This document shows, piece after piece, positions 42,528 through 50,612 of a stretch of 64,000 nt of DNA (positions are counted from its first letter, which is position 1; every line of letters begins with the position of its first letter). The stretch lies in the NCBI GenBank assembly GCA_002897635.1, contig BDTD01000033.1, forward strand, positions 62,001-126,000, given 5' to 3'. A program made the translations under genes and the position numbers. The notes beneath the pieces are model-generated. The model had not been told where the DNA came from and made no database searches. It saw only the letters and a program-made list of their open reading frames with translations. The DNA is from a bacterium BMS3Abin11 (GTDB lineage Bacteria > Pseudomonadota > Gammaproteobacteria > BMS3Bbin11).

Positions 42528-43394
42528 CTAAAAATACTGATCCAGTTCCCGCTTGCTCATCACGAAAAGGCCTGAATCCTCAACCCCCGTTTCAACCCAG
42601 TTAAAAGCAACCCCCGGATAAGCCTGTTCCAGTGTAGTCCAGCTTTCACCAACTTCTACAACGATATGGCCTTCCGGCGTAAGAAATCGTGAGGCATCAG
42701 CGAGTATCCTGTGTACAAAGTCGAGACCATCTTCTCCGCCATCGAAGGCGGCAGCAGGTTCATGTTGATATTCTGCCGGGAAGTGGTCGATTTCTCCAGC
42801 TGGAACATAGGGCGGGTTGGACAGGATCAAGTCGTAAATCTCTGACAGGTTCTTAAAAATATCAGATTCGATCAGCTGAACCCGGTTTTCCATTTTGTAT
42901 TCTTTGATATTTTTTCTAGCTAACGCCATCGCAATGGGGTCAATATCGGTGGCATCAACATGGGCCTCAGGAAACCTTATGCCCGCGGCAACAGCAATGC
43001 AGCCGCTGCCGGTACAAAGATCAAGGATACGTTTTACTTTTGCTGGCTGTATCCAGGGCCGTCCACTTTCAAGCAGAAAGCCCCCGATATGGGAGCGGGG
43101 AACAATAACACCCTCAGCAGCATGAAATGGCATACTGGCGAACCAGGCGGTCCCGGTCAGGTAGGCTGCCGGTCTACGGGATTCAATTCTCTGCTGTAGA
43201 AGAGTATTGATGGCTGTCTGCTGAGCGCTGCCGATTGGCATGTTCAGATCTGCTTCTTCGCCAACGGGGATGTCGAGTGCATGGAGAATCAGCCAGACTG
43301 CTTCGTCCCAGGCATTATCGGTACCGTGGCCGAAGAAAACACCGGCAGCTTCTAGCTGTGCGGCAGCATTTTCAATGCAGGTTGAAAGCTTCAT
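42528..43394 (-). CDS. prmB: Ribosomal protein L3 glutamine N5-methyltransferase
   Basis: The 288-residue SAM-dependent enzyme is of the PrmB/HemK family. It has RILDLCTGSGCIAVAAG near residue 127 and LILSNPPYVPAGEIDHFPAEY near residue 190. The ...PAEYQHEPAAAFDGGEDGLDF continuation separates PrmB (L3) from PrmC (release factors; present at 6220). PrmB methylates glutamine in L3 during large-subunit assembly. Confidence 0.95.
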   Translation of the reverse strand: MKLSTCIENAAAQLEAAGVFFGHGTDNAWDEAVWLILHALDIPVGEEADLNMPIGSAQQTAINTLLQQRIESRRPAAYLTGTAWFASMPFHAAEGVIVPRSHIGGFLLESGRPWIQPAKVKRILDLCTGSGCIAVAAGIRFPEAHVDATDIDPIAMALARKNIKEYKMENRVQLIESDIFKNLSEIYDLILSNPPYVPAGEIDHFPAEYQHEPAAAFDGGEDGLDFVHRILADASRFLTPEGHIVVEVGESWTTLEQAYPGVAFNWVETGVEDSGLFVMSKRELDQYF

Positions 43395-43644
43395 TAGCGA
43401 TTCTGTCGTTTAAATTGTTTTGTATTATACCCCTGGGGTGAGAAGATCCTCGCTAACAAAAAATAGACCATTCCAAATTTACGCTAATTTGAAGCTAATC
43501 TGGCTAGAATTCTCCAACGGTAATTCTGATTCAGAGTTTTCACACAGTCTGGATCTGAAAGTGATATTCGAGGGCGACAGAACTGGACAGGATTTCATGG
43601 GAATAAGGAGGAAAATGCTGATTGGCTATAAATACAACAGGGCC

Positions 43645-44757
43645 TTATACAGTGGTCTGCCGTTTCCCAGGGTTCTTGCGCCGGCCTTTAATCCATAGAT
43701 GGCGCGCCAGCAGCAATGGGGGCATACGCAGCCAGTGCGAACGCAAATAGAGCAGCCAACCGGCCATGGCAGCGGTACGGTTCGTCTTATCAGGATGTGT
43801 GGGAATCAGGAGTTGGCCCATCAGGTGCACCATAACTGCCCGCAACAGGGGATTGGGACCACTGATCTGGTTCATGTCTTCGATAATCTTCGGTGGTATT
43901 GGCGTCTGCAGGATCCTGCTCGCCATCAGCAGGCCATAATAGAGCGGCCGCACCAGATCCATGTCTTGCGAACGATCGCGTAAATTTTCCCAAAATCCAT
44001 CCGCTTTGCTGAACGTCGTGAGCATGCCATCCAGATCTAGCAATTGCCGCAGACCGGAGCGGAAGTCACCATCCTGAAACAGATGTGCGGTATTGTGAAG
44101 CACCATATCGGCGGGGCACAGTGTCGCCAGTCGCAGCTCATCACCCGGCAGAGGGGTGGCGTCCTTTAACAGGCGTTGGGGGTCGGGTCGCCTGCGTCCG
44201 GTCGGGGGCAGGATGTTGTGGTGCACATCGACCTCGGTAGCTCTGTAGCTGTGTCGCAGAGGCGGGATTTCATGCATCCAGTCGCGGTAATAGCGCTGGT
44301 CGTATTCATCAAGCTTGATCGCTTCCCACCCGTGTTCCTTCAGGCCTTTTTCAATGCACGGGAGGCAGCTCCTGTCCACCAGGATGTCTACATCGGAGAC
44401 CAGACGCTCGCGCGCCCAGTCGTGACCACCGAGTAAATAGGCTGCACCCTTAAGCAATACCAGGGGGCCGGGACAGTCTTGTGTGGCCCGCTGTATGCGG
44501 TTGACCTCCCAACGCAGCATACGGGCGTGCACCTGCGCGATGGCGAAAGCGCCTTCGAATTGTCGCTTCAGTCTCGGCGGGCAGGTGTCAAGCAGCTTTC
44601 GCTTGCGCAACTCGTCACCAAGGCGCGCCAGCAAGCCCTGCCGACGGGCAATGCGGACCATCAGATCCTGGGTCTCAGGCGAGGCGTTGGGTAGCTGTTC
44701 AGGGTGCTTCAGAAACCGGATAAATTCCTGTCCGTAGGACTGGCGGGAAAAACTCAT
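43645..44757 (-). CDS. Uncharacterised nucleotidyltransferase family protein (NTP_transf_5 type)
   Basis: The 370-residue protein has the minimal nucleotidyltransferase pattern: LLKGAAYLLGG followed by LVSDVDILVDRS near residue 118 (the DxD metal site), and a later EVDVHHNILP near residue 185 (third acidic residue). The rest is helical. This family is commonly encoded beside HprK-related kinase A and PqqD-like genes, which here lie on the opposite strand 270 bp away. It probably transfers a nucleotide to a small molecule or protein of that system; the target is unknown. The C-terminus ends close to a basic tail. Confidence 0.8.
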   Translation of the reverse strand: MSFSRQSYGQEFIRFLKHPEQLPNASPETQDLMVRIARRQGLLARLGDELRKRKLLDTCPPRLKRQFEGAFAIAQVHARMLRWEVNRIQRATQDCPGPLVLLKGAAYLLGGHDWARERLVSDVDILVDRSCLPCIEKGLKEHGWEAIKLDEYDQRYYRDWMHEIPPLRHSYRATEVDVHHNILPPTGRRRPDPQRLLKDATPLPGDELRLATLCPADMVLHNTAHLFQDGDFRSGLRQLLDLDGMLTTFSKADGFWENLRDRSQDMDLVRPLYYGLLMASRILQTPIPPKIIEDMNQISGPNPLLRAVMVHLMGQLLIPTHPDKTNRTAAMAGWLLYLRSHWLRMPPLLLARHLWIKGRRKNPGKRQTTV

Positions 44758-44903
44758 TTAGACACCGTTGTTTAAAAGGTAGTGGGATTATACAGTCTAT
44801 TGCCGCTGTTCGTATCTGCTTAGGTGTCAGCATTTTTTACAAATGCTGCTATACTTGTCCTTGTGCATGATTTATTGCTTATTTAAAACAATGAGTTAAA
44901 AAT

Positions 44904-44920
44904 TTGGCTTGAATTATGCT
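44904..44920 (+). promoter_or_regulatory. Possible sigma-54 promoter of the peptide cassette
   Basis: TTGGC and TGCT are placed so that GG (44906-44907) and GC (44918-44919) are 12 bp apart, as in -24/-12 promoters. It lies 110 bp upstream of the precursor-peptide start, in an otherwise AT-rich gap. No activator gene is seen nearby, so this is tentative. Confidence 0.35.
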
Positions 44921-45030
44921 TAATATTATATTACGAGCCGTTTCGTCCGGTATTTATCGAACCGGACTGGCAATTGTGGACTTCAATAGCTAAAAAGTGC
45001 GGCATACACTCAGGCTCATAATGGGGACGT

Positions 45031-45255
45031 ATGAAGAACGAGATAACCAATACCAGCAAACCTGTACTGCAGTCCGATGGACAGGTACCCGTTGACGGGA
45101 TCCCCACGGTTGCATCGCCAGATGACACCGCATTAATGCGACGCAGGAAGCTGCTCAAGACGGGCATCGTCGCGGTGCCTGCCGTGATGACGCTGCACAG
45201 CAGTGTGGCAGCAGCCGGTAGTGCCTGTATCTCCTGCAATGCGTCGCTCATTTAA
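45031..45255 (+). CDS. Short precursor peptide with Tat-like leader and CxxC tail
   Basis: The 74-residue peptide has a polar N-terminal half, then MRRRKLLKTGIVAVPAVMTL (twin-arginine-like charged region plus hydrophobic stretch), an SVAAAG cleavage-type site, and a tiny C-terminal segment SACISCNASLI with two cysteines spaced CxxC. A GGGGA ribosome binding site precedes the ATG. It is followed by a PqqD-like gene and a kinase, the context of a modified peptide. It is probably the substrate or secreted product of the cassette. Confidence 0.65.
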   Translation: MKNEITNTSKPVLQSDGQVPVDGIPTVASPDDTALMRRRKLLKTGIVAVPAVMTLHSSVAAAGSACISCNASLI

Positions 45256-45297
45256 GATGTGCAGTGAACTGAGTGTCCGGGCTAAAGTGGCGGTGAT

Positions 45298-45609
45298 ATG
45301 GAGGAACACCCCTCATTGATAACTGAACCACGCTGGTTGACACCGCCGTTCCCACAATTGCGGTCGTATCTCCTGGGAGACGAGTATGCGGTATTCAATC
45401 CATTTTCTGGACAAACACATTTCCTCAATGAGCTGTCGTTTGAAGTACTGAGACTACTGCATGAAAGCGGCGGCTTGAGTCCATCACAGATCATCAACGC
45501 GTTCAGCGACGGTAATGATTCCGCCGAACTGAATGCCTTCCGCCAGTCCCTGGGGACACATCTTTCAGATCTGGATGAACTGGGTCTCATCGCCCTGGCG
45601 GACGATTGA
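45298..45609 (+). CDS. PqqD-like peptide chaperone of an HprK-related kinase A system
   Basis: The 103-residue protein resembles the PqqD fold (YAVFNPFSGQTHFLNELSFEVLRLL near residue 30, then a helical segment ending LDELGLIAL). PqqD-family proteins bind precursor peptides and present them to modifying enzymes. It lies 42 bp after the small precursor and 21 bp before the kinase, so the three are likely one transcript. Confidence 0.82.
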   Translation: MEEHPSLITEPRWLTPPFPQLRSYLLGDEYAVFNPFSGQTHFLNELSFEVLRLLHESGGLSPSQIINAFSDGNDSAELNAFRQSLGTHLSDLDELGLIALADD

Positions 45610-45630
45610 AGCAGCAGAAGTCAGGCGACA

Positions 45631-46611
45631 TTGTCTAACACGGCCATCGATCTAACGCTTCCGGAACAACCAGGCCAGGATCCTGTCACCTTCCTTGGAG
45701 ACTTGAGCGACCATCAGCTACGTGTGTTGCTGAGAAAAGGACTGGTGTTGGAGACCGGGCCGTTCCTGGTCAGAATCCTTGCTGATATTCCAGGTTTTGC
45801 CGATACACTTCACCGCCTCTACGCCCAATCCAGGTACTATGAAACCGACTCTGGCGAGGTTGTGGATTTCCATATCGGCCTGAAACATCCGCGCGGACCT
45901 CGGCGCTGGTTGCGAAGGCAGGTCGTTTTCGAACTGGACGGTTATTCTCCGTTCACACCATTTCCAATGGATCATGCCTACCCGCTGTTCGAATGGGGGC
46001 TGAACTGGTGTATTGCGAGTCGCGCACACCAGTACCTGATGTTTCATTCGGCGGTGGTCGCACACCATGACAGGGCAATCATCATGCCAGCAGTGCCTGG
46101 ATCTGGAAAAAGCACCCTGTGTGCAGCACTCATGGCCAGTGGCTGGCGCCTGCTGTCCGATGAATTCGGCATCATCCGGATGGGTGATGGCATGCTGCTA
46201 CCAATGCCCCGACCAATAGCATTGAAGGACGCCTCCATCCCTGTGATGCAACGTTTTGCCCCAGAATGGAAAATGGGGCCAGTTTTCCCCAAGACCCGCA
46301 AAGGCACGGTCTGCCATATGAAACCATCGGACGATGCCATTCGACTTTCGTCGCAACCTGCAACGCCATCGTGGGTGATTTTCCCCCATTATCAAGCGGG
46401 TGCCGATGCCATACTGGGTTCGCTGACAGCTAGCGAGCATTTTGCTCTGCTCTCCGGCAATGCCTTCAACTATGAGTTGAAGGCACTGGCAGGGTTTGAT
46501 CAGGTGGCCCGGATGATTTCGGAATGTGATATCCATACCTTCGAATTTGACGACCTTACGGCAGCCGTTTCGGCACTCGACCGGCTTACCGGTATAAGCC
46601 GAAATAAATAA
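45631..46611 (+). CDS. HprK-related kinase A family protein
   Basis: The 326-residue protein has a central P-loop (MPAVPGSGKSTLCAALMASGW near residue 153) followed by LLSDEFGII, the HprK-like arrangement (DE in place of the HPr kinase Walker B). No PTS or HPr gene is nearby, in line with the 'HprK-related' families that act on other substrates. The start is a TTG at 45631 with a weak ribosome binding site. By context it phosphorylates the peptide, the PqqD-like protein or a small-molecule partner. Confidence 0.82.
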   Translation: MSNTAIDLTLPEQPGQDPVTFLGDLSDHQLRVLLRKGLVLETGPFLVRILADIPGFADTLHRLYAQSRYYETDSGEVVDFHIGLKHPRGPRRWLRRQVVFELDGYSPFTPFPMDHAYPLFEWGLNWCIASRAHQYLMFHSAVVAHHDRAIIMPAVPGSGKSTLCAALMASGWRLLSDEFGIIRMGDGMLLPMPRPIALKDASIPVMQRFAPEWKMGPVFPKTRKGTVCHMKPSDDAIRLSSQPATPSWVIFPHYQAGADAILGSLTASEHFALLSGNAFNYELKALAGFDQVARMISECDIHTFEFDDLTAAVSALDRLTGISRNK

Positions 46612-46711
46612 CTTGCGGGGGAAAGAGGAAGTAACGAGTAGCGCTATTTCATTTGGTTCGTTTCTTTTTTTATAAAAGAAATGAACTGTCTATGAAGGGT
46701 GAAAAACCCAG

Positions 46712-48454
46712 TCAGGTATCTGTAGCATGCCTGCTGCCTCCAGAAAACATCCGCCACAGCCATCCCTCGGAAACCTGTTCACCCGTCTGCACATAATGCA
46801 GGGCATTACGATTATTCAATACCCAGGCAATCTCATTTCTCACCCCTTCACGCGAGCAGAACAATATCTGGTCACCTGCCTGCAGCGGCTGATCCTCATC
46901 GGGCAGGCTTATCAAGCTGATGCCATCTTCATGCCCCCTGTCCTCCCTGGCGATCATCAATACCATCGACTTCAGCTGTTTCTCACGGTCAAAATGGCTT
47001 TTGTTCAGGGCACCCACTGATACCTGCTCCCCCTCTGCCAGGGCAGCGGCTAATGCTGGTGTCTGTTTTTCATCAATGGCCACGCCCCAGGTATCCGGAG
47101 TCGTTTCACCGACTATAGCAATAAGCCGACTGGCCAGTTCACAGGACCACAGGTTACCATGGCTTTTTACCTGTTGTAGAAAGCTTGCCAGTAATGGTGC
47201 AAGAATTACCGATAGAATTTCATGTGCAATGATATCACTGCGTTGCATGACAATATCCACTGATGTGTTTTGAAACAGTTTTTCATTGCTGCCGTGGTTC
47301 TGCCGGGCAACCGTAAACAGGTCCTTATTCTGTTCCTTGGCAGTATAGATAATTGACAGGTTGTTGGTGTCGTTATCCGTGCCCGCAACGATTCCCACCG
47401 CATCCGAAATTCCGGCATTTCTAAGTGTCACCGCTTCAGTACCGCGTCCTTTTATACTTCCTTCTGGCGGGCTGGTCAGCTCATGGTCTGATTCAATAAT
47501 GCGTGTTTTTAATCCTTCAAATGTAAGAAATCGATGGACTGCCTTGCCAAACCGCCCGTAACCGCACAACAGCCACAAGCCACGTGGCGGTGTTGCCGGC
47601 TCCATCAGACGTGTGCCCGGTACACCTGTCAACCACTGGTAAATTAAATAACTGCCAGGTGAATGCAACGCCATCGCCAGACGAGAGGCAAAACTTTCAA
47701 ATGGATTAATAATGTAATCAGTGCTGAATGAGCGCATATTGGCTTCGGTATCCAGCGATTCAGCCCGGCAAATTACATCCACGGATTTTTTTAGTAAACG
47801 GCAGCTTATCGCGATCTTCAAATTCACTTCATCTGAATCAGTCAGTGCAACGACACCCTTACACATAGAATGATACAAACCCGCTTCAATAAGGACTTCA
47901 CTGTCTGACGCATCCGCCGCAAATGATGGCACAGAATTAGGAATATCTGACATGGATAAATCATCAAGCCGCTCGCTGTTACTTTCAATAACCACCGTGC
48001 GGAAACCTCTGGTATTCAAAGAATGCACCAGCAAACGGGCGGTCTCTCCATAGCCACATATGATGAAGAAACTTTCATTTAATCTTTTTACATTGCGAAT
48101 AAAGCGACCTTCTTCCAGTGCACGCTTCAATAAATTATTCTGTACCAGTGACAGGATGGCACCGATGGCATAGACCCAGCCGACTACAGATAGATATATG
48201 CTGATTGTGGTCCACATCCTCTGCGCAGCAGAAAATGGCTGGGGTAATTCACCGAAGCCTATCGTTGTCGCCATGTAGCTGACAAAATACACCGCGTCGA
48301 AAAATGTCATATTCCAGCGCTGACCATTCTCATCAACGCCGGGAACCAGCACAAAGCCAAGTATGGAGATAGAATATGTTGCAATCAGCACCAGCAGCGG
48401 TACCCGCATGCGACGCAGAATTAACGATGAGGCTTTAGTCATCCTGATAAGCAC
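46712..48454 (-). CDS. Potassium channel with two RCK (TrkA-N) domains
   Basis: The 580-residue protein has two transmembrane helices (about 18-38 and 85-110) flanking a pore loop with selectivity filter TTIGFGEL near residue 66. Two cytosolic nucleotide-binding domains follow, with FFIICGYGETARLLV near residue 130 and LWLLCGYGRFGKAVH near residue 293, the second a tandem repeat of the first. A TrkA-C-like segment is at the end. The filter reads GFG, not the usual GYG. It starts at a GTG at 48454 or at an ATG 12 bp later. It is followed upstream by the DUF6394 gene. Confidence 0.87.
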   Translation of the reverse strand: MLIRMTKASSLILRRMRVPLLVLIATYSISILGFVLVPGVDENGQRWNMTFFDAVYFVSYMATTIGFGELPQPFSAAQRMWTTISIYLSVVGWVYAIGAILSLVQNNLLKRALEEGRFIRNVKRLNESFFIICGYGETARLLVHSLNTRGFRTVVIESNSERLDDLSMSDIPNSVPSFAADASDSEVLIEAGLYHSMCKGVVALTDSDEVNLKIAISCRLLKKSVDVICRAESLDTEANMRSFSTDYIINPFESFASRLAMALHSPGSYLIYQWLTGVPGTRLMEPATPPRGLWLLCGYGRFGKAVHRFLTFEGLKTRIIESDHELTSPPEGSIKGRGTEAVTLRNAGISDAVGIVAGTDNDTNNLSIIYTAKEQNKDLFTVARQNHGSNEKLFQNTSVDIVMQRSDIIAHEILSVILAPLLASFLQQVKSHGNLWSCELASRLIAIVGETTPDTWGVAIDEKQTPALAAALAEGEQVSVGALNKSHFDREKQLKSMVLMIAREDRGHEDGISLISLPDEDQPLQAGDQILFCSREGVRNEIAWVLNNRNALHYVQTGEQVSEGWLWRMFSGGSRHATDT

Positions 48455-48477
48455 TCAATGTAAAGAACCATCATCAC

Positions 48478-48855
48478 TTATTTTCGCAGTGACATCGTCT
48501 CAACAACTAACAGAACTACCGAGGTGATATTTGCCAATAATGCACCGCCAGAAAGTGAAACCACAATGCCGAGCACATCATTCCCCATACCAAGCACGTA
48601 TAACCCTATACTCCAGGCAACTGCAGCGGCAATTAGGTGCAGGTCGGCAACGAGGGATGTTGCCAGAAGGACTGCGCCTATGTGCGTTCGATCGCCAAAC
48701 TTGAGGATGGTGGCGATCAGGTTAACCACTATTGCCACATACAACTCATAGACATTATGATGCAACGGATCATTCATTTCACCGACAAAAAAACCAAAAT
48801 TTACGGTCAGTGCAAGAACGATAAAAAAGGCAAATACAACTTTTTCCAGATTCAT
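48478..48855 (-). CDS. DUF6394 family membrane protein
   Basis: The 125-residue protein has about four hydrophobic helices. The N-terminal MNLEKVVFAFFIVLALTVNFGFFVGEM and the VYELYVAIVVNLIATILKFGDRT stretch match the DUF6394 family, which is often next to potassium channel genes in proteobacteria. Here the channel gene lies 23 bp downstream, so the two are probably co-transcribed. Function unknown; a channel accessory role is only an inference. Confidence 0.82.
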   Translation of the reverse strand: MNLEKVVFAFFIVLALTVNFGFFVGEMNDPLHHNVYELYVAIVVNLIATILKFGDRTHIGAVLLATSLVADLHLIAAAVAWSIGLYVLGMGNDVLGIVVSLSGGALLANITSVVLLVVETMSLRK

Positions 48856-48878
48856 ATTTTTATTCCGGTCTGATTATG

Positions 48879-48900
48879 CACCATTAATAGAGGTACCCTT
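48879..48900. repeat. Solitary tip of the family-B MITE
   Basis: The sequence ACCATTAATAGAGGTACCCT matches the terminal repeat of the elements at 40322 and 49396, but no second end is found nearby. It lies in the gap upstream of the DUF6394 gene and may be a remnant after excision or deletion. Confidence 0.6.
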
Positions 48901-49004
48901 AAATATTGTGATCTGTTACAACACAGGTAGCAAGTCACGCGTTTTATAAAATGTTGCACAGAGATTTTTTCTCAGCTAAGTTCACTCTCCTTATACAGGA
49001 ATTC

Positions 49005-49397
49005 ATGAAATTGCAAAGCGAAGATAGCACAACGATGCTCTCCCACATAAATACAGAGGTGGGTAGATCTATGTCAGCAAACAAAATTGTGCTGCCGCTC
49101 TATGAAAGTCGGCTATGGATTCGCCTGTTTGCTGCCTGCCTGATCTTCTATGGCGCACTGATCACAGTTACCGGTGTTGGTATACTTGTTGCCTGGGTGC
49201 CTGTGTGGATCGGTATCCTGCTGCTGCTCGTCAGCAGAACAATAAAGACCGCCTATGAAAAAAATGATGAACAGGCTTTGATGCGGTCACTAGCACGTCT
49301 GAAAACAATATTTACAATCCTCGGTCTTTCCTCTGTTGTACTGATAATCAGCAGCATCTATCTTGTCAACTATGCGTTTGAAAAGTCTTTGTTTTAA
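49005..49397 (+). CDS. DUF5362-like membrane protein
   Basis: The product from the ATG at 49005 (130 residues; AGGA precedes it by 4 nt) has two hydrophobic helices in the middle (LFAACLIFYGALITVTGVGILV and WVPVWIGILLLLV), then an amphipathic helix and a final helix (TILGLSSVVLIISSIYLV). The pattern resembles DUF5362 family membrane proteins. An ATG 54 bp earlier lacks a ribosome binding site. No function can be assigned. Confidence 0.65.
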   Translation: MKLQSEDSTTMLSHINTEVGRSMSANKIVLPLYESRLWIRLFAACLIFYGALITVTGVGILVAWVPVWIGILLLLVSRTIKTAYEKNDEQALMRSLARLKTIFTILGLSSVVLIISSIYLVNYAFEKSLF

Positions 49398-49558
49398 GGA
49401 TCCTCTGATTAATTCTGGACGATGTAGATTGCGATCTAACATCTTCAGGTTTGAGGCGCAAATCTCACGTGATAGCTAGTTATTGCGAAGATTCTTAATG
49501 CAGAGAGGGCCAATTTGGGATGGAAGATGAATATTCATGGATTAATAGAGGAGCCCTT
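49396..49558. mobile_element. ~160-bp MITE-like element, family B copy 2
   Basis: Ends AAGGATCCTCTGATTAATTC (left) and ATTAATAGAGGAGCCCTT (right) with the shared interior TAGCTAGTTATTGCGAAGAT, reverse-complementary in orientation to the copy at 40322. It begins at the last base pairs of the DUF5362-like gene (the stop TAA is within its left end). Confidence 0.82.
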
Positions 49559-49955
49559 CATACTAAATTACCCTGGGCAACCTGGCGAAGTATTTGGTCG
49601 CCGAAAATTACCAATTTGATCCCATCTATCATCTACTGGCACCTGCCGTACGGATAAACCCTGACAGGTAGTTTATTACGGGATTTCACCAGACGATAGT
49701 TTGATTTTAACAAGGTGGATACGTCACCCTGGCAAGCTATGCTGCGGTCCCTCCGACGAGTAAACACCAGCCTTGACTGACTATTCCACCGCCTCTCTTT
49801 CCAGGAAAGGACGCACCTTACGTCTCTAAATACTACTGATTATCGGAAATCAGGTGTGTCTTGAGCAAAACAAGAGTAAATTCGAACACTTTAAAACTAG
49901 TCTCATTTACCTGCTATCAACTACTGTAAATAGAAAGCCGGGTAAGGCCAATGTC
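49559..49955. other. Gene-free 400-bp region with possible structured leader
   Basis: No gene with a ribosome binding site is seen until the ATG at 49956. The region has short inverted words (CCGTACGG palindrome at about 49653, CCTG...CAGG around it, GGATAAACCC and TTTATTACGGG). I compared it by eye with riboswitch consensus patterns (GEMM, TPP, cobalamin) and found no convincing match. Confidence 0.4.
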
Positions 49956-50438
49956 ATGTTAGATCCAAAATCCGTCTCTACGCCTGGAATACCTGTACGA
50001 CGCCCCAGACTGGTTCGTGCCGACAGTCAGTTACGAAATAAATGGCTGGCTGCTGTAGCTTTCCTGGTTATTGTGCTTGCTTTACTGCTCTGGAGTTCAC
50101 CGTCAGTACAAAGCAATCTGGTTAAAGTGTTTTTTGGTGATGGCACAGAGAATGTTTTCAGGCTGTTGGTTATTTTCTATTCCCTGTTCGCAATACTTGC
50201 CATCATACTGATTACCATTGGCATACACCTGATTCAGGTGGCCAGGGAAATTCAGCAAAGCAACAGGTTTCCAGCACCCGGCATGCGTGTTATGCGTGAT
50301 ACCTGGGTAATAAGGGGGCGCCGGGCCCAGTTTTTGTCACGCCTGTTTATTGGGATAGCTGTTGTATTGATTATTGGCGGGGGTTTCATCCCCTTTTATT
50401 TTCATGCTTTGTTGTTGAAGTTGCTGGCATCGGGCTGA
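49956..50438 (+). CDS. Hypothetical inner-membrane protein
   Basis: From the ATG at 49956 (AAGG 8 nt upstream) the product has 160 residues with three hydrophobic helices (about 30-48, 68-95 and 130-153) separated by basic loops. No known domain is recognised. The frame is open upstream to 49854, which would add 34 residues, but that start has no ribosome binding site. Confidence 0.6.
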   Translation: MLDPKSVSTPGIPVRRPRLVRADSQLRNKWLAAVAFLVIVLALLLWSSPSVQSNLVKVFFGDGTENVFRLLVIFYSLFAILAIILITIGIHLIQVAREIQQSNRFPAPGMRVMRDTWVIRGRRAQFLSRLFIGIAVVLIIGGGFIPFYFHALLLKLLASG

Positions 50439-50439
50439 A

Positions 50440-50608
50440 AGGCAGGAGGAAAGGGGATACTAAAGACTAAAGATAAAAGATAAAAGATAAAAGATGAAGA
50501 TTTTCCTTTGAGCTTGTCCGAATAAATTCGAACCTACAGGAAAATTATGCACATCACGTTGGCAACCACCTGGTTTTGACTTTCCTTTCCCCTTTCCCCT
50601 GCCTTTCA
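50440..50608. repeat. Heptamer hairpin with a GTAGG-type unit in its core
   Basis: The left arm is AGGAGGAAAGGGG plus GATAAAA units (50476-50497). The right arm is TTTCCTTTCCCCTTTCCCC. The core contains CTTGTCCGAATAAATTCGAA with CCTACAG (50513-50539), a unit of the palindrome family. Here the palindrome unit is inside the heptamer element, the reverse of the nesting at 37922. Confidence 0.8.
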
Positions 50609-50612
50609 CCCC

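Noticed and set aside
43420-43698. 92-codon plus-strand ORF between prmB and the nucleotidyltransferase gene
   Set aside because: No ribosome binding site, no recognisable domain, and it overlaps the 3' end of the nucleotidyltransferase gene on the other strand.
49559-49853. Cyclic di-GMP (GEMM) or TPP riboswitch
   Set aside because: Some words (GGATAAACCC, GGACGC) recall riboswitch parts, but the order and conserved cores do not fit.
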